A stretch of DNA of 21,994 nucleotides, from contig CAZEVY010000088.1 of NCBI GenBank assembly GCA_964515555.1, positions 1 to 21,994 on the forward strand. The letters are read 5' to 3'. The notes under the pieces are model-generated. The model was given only the letters and a program-made list of their open reading frames with translations. It was not told where the DNA came from and searched no databases. How positions within the stretch are numbered: position 1 is the stretch's first letter; each line of letters begins with the position of its first letter. This document shows, one piece after another, positions 18,936-21,994 of the stretch. Origin of the DNA: CAZEVY01 sp964515555. Lineage in GTDB: Bacteria; Acidobacteriota; Terriglobia; Bryobacterales; Bryobacteraceae. A program made the position numbers and the translations under genes.

Positions 18936-19146
18936 GAGGGTTTTCGTCAACCGGAAAAAGCGGTCCACGCTTGCCGGTGCCCTTGATGATCGGGCCGGTC
19001 AGGTACCGCCCCTTCTTCGATTCGATATAGGCCTGCTCGATCGCTCTCACGATCAGCGAGCGCATCGAGACCCCCATGGCATGCGACCGATCGCGGAGGA
19101 CCTGGTGCAGAAGCTCGGGAATATCGACGGTCGTGCGAATCGGCAT
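18916..19146 (-). CDS. vapB: VapB-type antitoxin (module 2)
   Basis: A 76-residue antitoxin. RTTVDIPELLHQVLRDRSH, then GVSMRSLIVRAIEQAYIE, makes a ribbon-helix-helix domain (residues about 3-44). The tail GPLFPVDENPHDLIL is the characteristic toxin-binding end found in this VapB subgroup, matched to the ISFFPDVN toxin family encoded just downstream. The ATG at 19146 is preceded by CATAAT 5 nt upstream and has no Shine-Dalgarno. Autoregulation through the ATGTCA half-sites around the promoter is expected. Confidence 0.88.
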   Translation of the reverse strand: MPIRTTVDIPELLHQVLRDRSHAMGVSMRSLIVRAIEQAYIESKKGRYLTGPIIKGTGKRGPLFPVDENPHDLILP

Positions 19147-19171
19147 ATGTCATTATGGCGCCTATGACATA
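19146..19171 (-). promoter_or_regulatory. Operator inverted repeat of TA module 2
   Basis: TATGTCAT (19146-19153) and ATGACATA (19164-19171) form a perfect 8-bp inverted repeat with a 10-bp spacer, covering the -10 box and the start codon. A third half-site ATGTCA lies at 19175-19180 inside the -35 region, and a further ATGTCAT is at 19256-19262. Repeated short half-sites are usual for ribbon-helix-helix repressors. Confidence 0.7.
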
Positions 19172-19181
19172 ACCATGTCAA
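19152..19181 (-). promoter_or_regulatory. Promoter of TA module 2 (TTGACA-18-CATAAT)
   Basis: On the minus strand a perfect -35 TTGACA (19176-19181) is followed after 18 bp by CATAAT (19152-19157), one mismatch from the -10 consensus. Transcription should start at or next to the ATG of the antitoxin (19146), giving a leaderless or nearly leaderless mRNA. Confidence 0.75.
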
Positions 19182-19340
19182 CCAGTGGCTACCGGAATCG
19201 GTAACACGCTGTCCGGGAAGCACATAAATCCAATGCCCTGGACGACCCCTACGAGATGTCATAGGCATGGCCCAAATACCTCATTGAAAATCCCCATGTT
19301 TCGGTTAAGCTGACCTTAGAGCAATCAATGGAGCCTCAAC

Positions 19341-19805
19341 ATGGTTAAGGCAGTGCGGGCGCCCCGTAGCTCGGCAATGGAGCTGGCACGGGTCCTGCTG
19401 GTGGACGACGACCCCACCTCCCGATTGACCTTGAAAACCGTACTCCAGGCCAGCGGGTATCGCGTCGATTGTGCGGCGTCGGCCGCCGAAGCGGTACGAA
19501 AGCTGGAAGAAGGCGATTACGAGCTGGTTCTGAGCGACTTGGCGCTGGAATCGCCGGAGGCCGGGCTGTCGGTGCTGGCCCACGCACGCATGTCCGATTG
19601 CCGTCCGGCGACTGCGCTCATCACCAAGTACCAGAGCGGGGGCTCGGCTCCAGCGCTGAAAAAGAACAGCCGCCCGGTGCTGATCGAGCCGCAGGACATC
19701 CCGGGGTTGCTCACCAAGGTCGCCGACATGATCAGCGAGCGCGCCAGCCGGCGGTTCAACCGGGAACTGCGCCAGATCAACGCCACCGCCACCACTCTGG
19801 CGTAG
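19341..19805 (+). CDS. Stand-alone receiver-domain protein, atypical
   Basis: Single receiver (CheY-like) domain of a two-component system with short extensions and no output domain; 154 residues. The acidic pocket is intact (VDDDP, Asp22-24) and the phosphoacceptor is Asp66 in LVLSDLAL. The Thr/Ser switch residue is Thr95 in ALITKYQ. At the place of the invariant Lys-Pro, the sequence is LIEPQD, so Glu116 replaces the lysine needed for normal phosphorylation-driven switching. The stretch before it (SGGSAPALKKNSRP) is also unusual for alpha4-beta5. The protein may be a pseudo-receiver that binds partners without classical activation. The start at 19341 has GGAG 7 nt upstream; a second in-frame ATG at 19377 lies just before the fold. 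No histidine kinase is adjacent. It is divergent from TA module 2. Confidence 0.8.
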   Translation: MVKAVRAPRSSAMELARVLLVDDDPTSRLTLKTVLQASGYRVDCAASAAEAVRKLEEGDYELVLSDLALESPEAGLSVLAHARMSDCRPATALITKYQSGGSAPALKKNSRPVLIEPQDIPGLLTKVADMISERASRRFNRELRQINATATTLA

Positions 19806-19814
19806 CCCCGTCCT

Positions 19815-19831
19815 ATCGGCAGCACGCCGAT
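19815..19831 (+). terminator. Hairpin after the receiver gene
   Basis: ATCGGC-agcac-GCCGAT makes a 6-bp stem with a 5-nt loop, 9 nt past the stop codon. Only a short TTC follows, so efficiency is uncertain. Confidence 0.4.
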
Positions 19832-19897
19832 TCGAAACCTGCTCTTGGCATACACAGCCACTTCTAGCCGCCCCGTACTTGTGGTAGATTATTCAGC

Positions 19898-19903
19898 AGG
19901 AGG
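19898..19903 (+). promoter_or_regulatory. Shine-Dalgarno of the DUF1326-like gene (AGGAGG)
   Basis: AGGAGG lies 10 nt before the ATG at 19914, slightly long but acceptable spacing. It decides the start in favour of the signal-peptide form over the longer in-frame reading. Confidence 0.55.
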
Positions 19904-19913
19904 CATTCCTGGG

Positions 19914-20579
19914 ATGAAACGACTCACGACCCTGATCCTGGTGTCACTTTGCGTGGCGGCGATGGCCGCGGCCGGCGTGCAAGGTGAGTACATCGAAGCC
20001 CGCAACGCCGACGTCTTTGTCGGCTCCTGCTTCGCCAACGCCGAGATCGGCTCGGCCGGCAACATGGCGATCATGGGCTGGAGGATCTCCTCGGGCGCCT
20101 GGCAGGGCGTTAGCCTCGACGGCCTCAGCGTCGTCGCCGTGATTCGTGCCAAATCGGCGCTCGGCGATGCCTCGAACTCATCGTTCCCGGTTCGCTCGGT
20201 GCTGATCGTCGACGAGCGCGCCAGCGCCTCCCAGCGCATCGCGCTGAAGAGCTTCGCGCAGCGCATGGGCGGCGACCTGCTCCAGGACGTCGTTCGCGTC
20301 GACTACATGCCGGTGAACTTCGACATCCGCGGCAGCGTGCACAGCTCCAACGCGACGCTCACCGCCGCCGACATCGTTCGCATCGAGACGCGCGCCATGG
20401 CCGCCGGCGATCACTATTGCGCCAACACCGAGGCCTTCTACCAGCCGCTCACCAAGCTCGATCACGCCATGGGCGCGACGGCGGTCGCCAACTACTTCCG
20501 CGGCAAGGGACTCGATACGAACTGGAGCGCTCCCGGCCGTCCCAGCGCCTACGTCGGCACGTTCCAGTTGAGCGAGTAG
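19914..20579 (+). CDS. Exported DUF1326-like protein
   Basis: A 221-residue protein of unknown function. A Sec signal peptide (MKRLTTLILVSLCVAAMAAAG) precedes EYIEARNADVFVGSCFANAEIG, the part that resembles the start of DUF1326 proteins. The following segment AIMGWRISSGAWQGVSLDG matches the family's W-x-I-x-x-G-x-x-x-GVxLDGL pattern. The metal-like CxCxxxCPC cluster of many DUF1326 members is absent; only single cysteines remain. The ATG at 19914 is preferred over upstream in-frame starts because it begins the signal peptide and has AGGAGG at 19898-19903, 10 nt upstream. It probably acts in the periplasm. Assignment to DUF1326 is from recalled sequence pattern. Confidence 0.75.
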   Translation: MKRLTTLILVSLCVAAMAAAGVQGEYIEARNADVFVGSCFANAEIGSAGNMAIMGWRISSGAWQGVSLDGLSVVAVIRAKSALGDASNSSFPVRSVLIVDERASASQRIALKSFAQRMGGDLLQDVVRVDYMPVNFDIRGSVHSSNATLTAADIVRIETRAMAAGDHYCANTEAFYQPLTKLDHAMGATAVANYFRGKGLDTNWSAPGRPSAYVGTFQLSE

Positions 20580-20671
20580 ATACGCCTCACCCGGCGCGAT
20601 CCGCAGCGGCCTATCGCTCCTCGCGCCTCTCGTTCGTCGATTTCCGGGGCGGCGCCCCGCCGCCGAACGTC

Positions 20672-21640
20672 GTGGTCCGCCCGGGCCACTGGCCCTCGAT
20701 CCGCACAGGCCGCGAGGCGCAGGCCGACGCCGGCCCCACGGGCCGTCCCTGGGTCGACGGCAACGGCTGGATCGTCCAACTGGCCCGCGTGCTGGAGCCT
20801 TCGCGCGAAGTCTGGCTCGATTTCGCGCCGCCCGCGCAGGCGCGAGGGGAAGCCTACCTGCTCGCCGCCGCCGAGGCCGAAGCCTACGGCGCGCACTGGA
20901 TTCTGCCGCCCGCCGCGCCCGACGCAACCCGCATCGTCGAGACACTCGAATACTTCGCCGATCACCCAGCCTGGCGCGACTGGACCACCGTCGCCGCGCT
21001 CGGCGTGGTCTCCGACTTCGCGGGCCCGAACCGCTTCCTCGCGACCGAATTCCTGAATCTCGCCGCCCGCCGCCCGCTCGCCTGCCGCATTCTCACTGAA
21101 CCGCCGGCGCCGGGCGCGCTGCGGGCGATCGTCGTGATCGAGATGGGCGCGGTGAGCGACGCCCTTCGCCAGAAGATGACGAAGTTCGCCGAGGGCGGCG
21201 GACTGGTGATCGCGCCCGCCGGGTTCTTCACCGCGGTGTCGGGCGAGATGCGGCTCGGTTATCACTCGTTCCAGACGGGGCGCGGCGAGATCGTGCAGCC
21301 GCCGTCGAAATGGGTCGATCCGTACCTGGTGGTCAACGACGCGCATTTTCTGGTGGGCCGCGAGCACGACGCCTTCCGCATCTACAACGCCACGTCGATG
21401 AACTGCCACTACGCAGCCCCGCCCGACGGGAAACGCGCCGTCGCGCACCTGCTGAATTATTCGCTGCGGCCCGGGTCGCACCCGGTGACGCTGGCGACCG
21501 CGCGGCGATACCGCTCGGCGCGCCTCTACACGCTGGAGTCGCCGAAGCCCGCCGCACTGGCGGTGGAGTCGACGCGCTACGGCACGGAGGTCGGCTTGCC
21601 GCCCTTCGGCGCCTATGCTGCAATTGAACTGGAGTCATAA
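20672..21640 (+). CDS. Uncharacterised protein, N-terminus unresolved
   Basis: Not recognised as a named family. The sequence has a soluble, conserved look: RPGHWPSIRTG, then GPTGRPWVDGNGW and LARVLEP, followed by an alternating alpha/beta part (ALRAIVVIEMGAVSD, then FAEGGGLVIAPAGFF) like a Rossmann or glutamine-amidotransferase-like domain of carbohydrate-active enzymes, and a C-terminal beta-rich end (AVAHLLNYSLRPGSHPVTLA) like the beta-sandwich domains that close glycoside hydrolases. This is a weak analogy. The given start is the first conventional codon (GTG) in the conserved part. Protein-like sequence (AYRSSRLSFVDFRGGAPPP) continues about 30 codons further upstream in frame, to the stop of the DUF1326-like gene, without any ATG, GTG or TTG. 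The gene is followed 4 bp later by the DUF362 gene, so the two form an operon. Confidence 0.6.
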   Translation: MVRPGHWPSIRTGREAQADAGPTGRPWVDGNGWIVQLARVLEPSREVWLDFAPPAQARGEAYLLAAAEAEAYGAHWILPPAAPDATRIVETLEYFADHPAWRDWTTVAALGVVSDFAGPNRFLATEFLNLAARRPLACRILTEPPAPGALRAIVVIEMGAVSDALRQKMTKFAEGGGLVIAPAGFFTAVSGEMRLGYHSFQTGRGEIVQPPSKWVDPYLVVNDAHFLVGREHDAFRIYNATSMNCHYAAPPDGKRAVAHLLNYSLRPGSHPVTLATARRYRSARLYTLESPKPAALAVESTRYGTEVGLPPFGAYAAIELES

Positions 21641-21644
21641 CGCC

Positions 21645-21994
21645 ATGTGTCCTGGCCGACTGAATCGCCGAACGTTTCTCCGGGGAGGCCTCGCCGCCGC
21701 CGCCGGCGCGACCGTCCTCCCGAATTTGAAAGCCGCGCCGACGGCCCCGGTCGCCGTGGCGAAGCACAAAGCCTACGACCGCAACCTGACCGCTGTGCTA
21801 GGCCGCATGTTCGACCAGCTCGGCGGACTCGGGAAGATCGTCAAGGGCAAGACCGTCGCCATCAAGATCAACCTGACGGGCGCGCCGGCGTATCGCCTCG
21901 GCCACGCGCCGGCGGAGCTGGCGCACTGGACGCACCCCGACGTCATCGGCGCGACCGTCCACCTGATGGGCCGCGCGGGCGCGCGCCGCATCCG
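21645..21994 (+). CDS. Tat-exported DUF362 protein (3' end outside window)
   Basis: The reading frame is open from the ATG at 21645 to the window edge and is cut there, so only about 116 residues are seen. The N-terminus is a twin-arginine signal (LNRRTFLRGGLAAAAGA). The mature part contains GKTVAIKINLTGAP near residues 73-86, the typical opening of DUF362 proteins (K-x-V-x-I-K-x-N), a family often associated with Fe-S redox chemistry. It begins 4 bp after the preceding stop, with GGAG 10 nt before the ATG, and is likely cotranslated with that gene. Confidence 0.8.
   Translation, partial: MCPGRLNRRTFLRGGLAAAAGATVLPNLKAAPTAPVAVAKHKAYDRNLTAVLGRMFDQLGGLGKIVKGKTVAIKINLTGAPAYRLGHAPAELAHWTHPDVIGATVHLMGRAGARRI

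Noticed and set aside
20417..20580. TTG at 20417 as the start of the gene that precedes the DUF362 gene
   Set aside because: It would overlap the DUF1326-like gene by 163 bp with an Arg-rich shadow translation and no ribosome-binding site.
20565..20590. Programmed -1 frameshift joining the DUF1326-like gene to the next gene
   Set aside because: No slippery heptamer is present before the stop, and there is no stable hairpin at the right distance that I can see.
20549..21481. Open frame of 310 codons on the minus strand
   Set aside because: It is antisense to the protein-like frame upstream of the DUF362 gene, and its composition is that of a shadow frame.

Overview
The window is 22 kb of GC-rich DNA from what is most probably a soil member of the Acidobacteriota, of the Bryobacterales/Solibacteres type. 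This placement is an inference. It rests on the tandem Hank-type kinases with C-terminal PD40/TolB-like propellers, several Tat-exported oxidoreductase or hydrolase genes, a DUF1326 protein, a DUF362 protein and an intergenic GCTGAYA heptad tract. No rRNA, tRNA, insertion sequence, CRISPR array or phage gene is visible, and no gene-free stretch reaches 300 bases.

Layout. (1) 14-2266, plus strand: a Tat-signal Gfo/Idh/MocA oxidoreductase followed closely by a HEAT-repeat protein. A 7-bp tandem repeat (2271-2308) sits at the convergent junction. (2) 2307-4849: an aldehyde dehydrogenase (minus) divergent from a nucleoside hydrolase-like protein (plus), with a palindromic ribosome-binding region between them. 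(3) 4902-7446, minus: recN followed 4 bp later by a Tat-exported dienelactone hydrolase. (4) 7447-7621: a divergent control region with a perfect TGTGA-N6-TCACA dyad of the CRP/FNR type. (5) 7622-12888, plus: two paralogous receptor-like Ser/Thr kinases joined by an ATGA stop/start overlap. (6) 13032-17744, plus: an Old Yellow Enzyme-type flavoprotein with an Fe-S cysteine motif, then a 1126-residue GMC oxidoreductase with a ferredoxin-like cysteine motif and an unassigned C-terminal half of about 570 residues. (7) 17748-19146, minus: two adjacent, unrelated type II toxin-antitoxin modules, each a ribbon-helix-helix antitoxin with a PIN toxin, and each with its own operator-like inverted repeat over the promoter. 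(8) 19341-21994, plus: a lone receiver protein whose conserved switch lysine is glutamate, an exported DUF1326-like protein, an unrecognised protein with no normal start codon where homology-like sequence begins, and the beginning of a Tat-exported DUF362 protein cut by the window edge.

How the genes may work together. The OYE/GMC pair is the clearest metabolic unit: two flavoproteins, both with cysteine clusters, probably acting in sequence on a hydrophobic or steroid/terpenoid-like alcohol or enone. The kinases are membrane sensors. The TA pair looks like a small accessory island inserted between the redox operon and the receiver gene. Across the window two translation-initiation styles coexist: genes with strong Shine-Dalgarno sites (HEAT, nucleoside hydrolase, OYE, GMC, DUF1326) and genes with a -10-like hexamer 5-8 nt before the start codon and no Shine-Dalgarno (recN, dienelactone hydrolase, both antitoxins), which suggests leaderless mRNAs.
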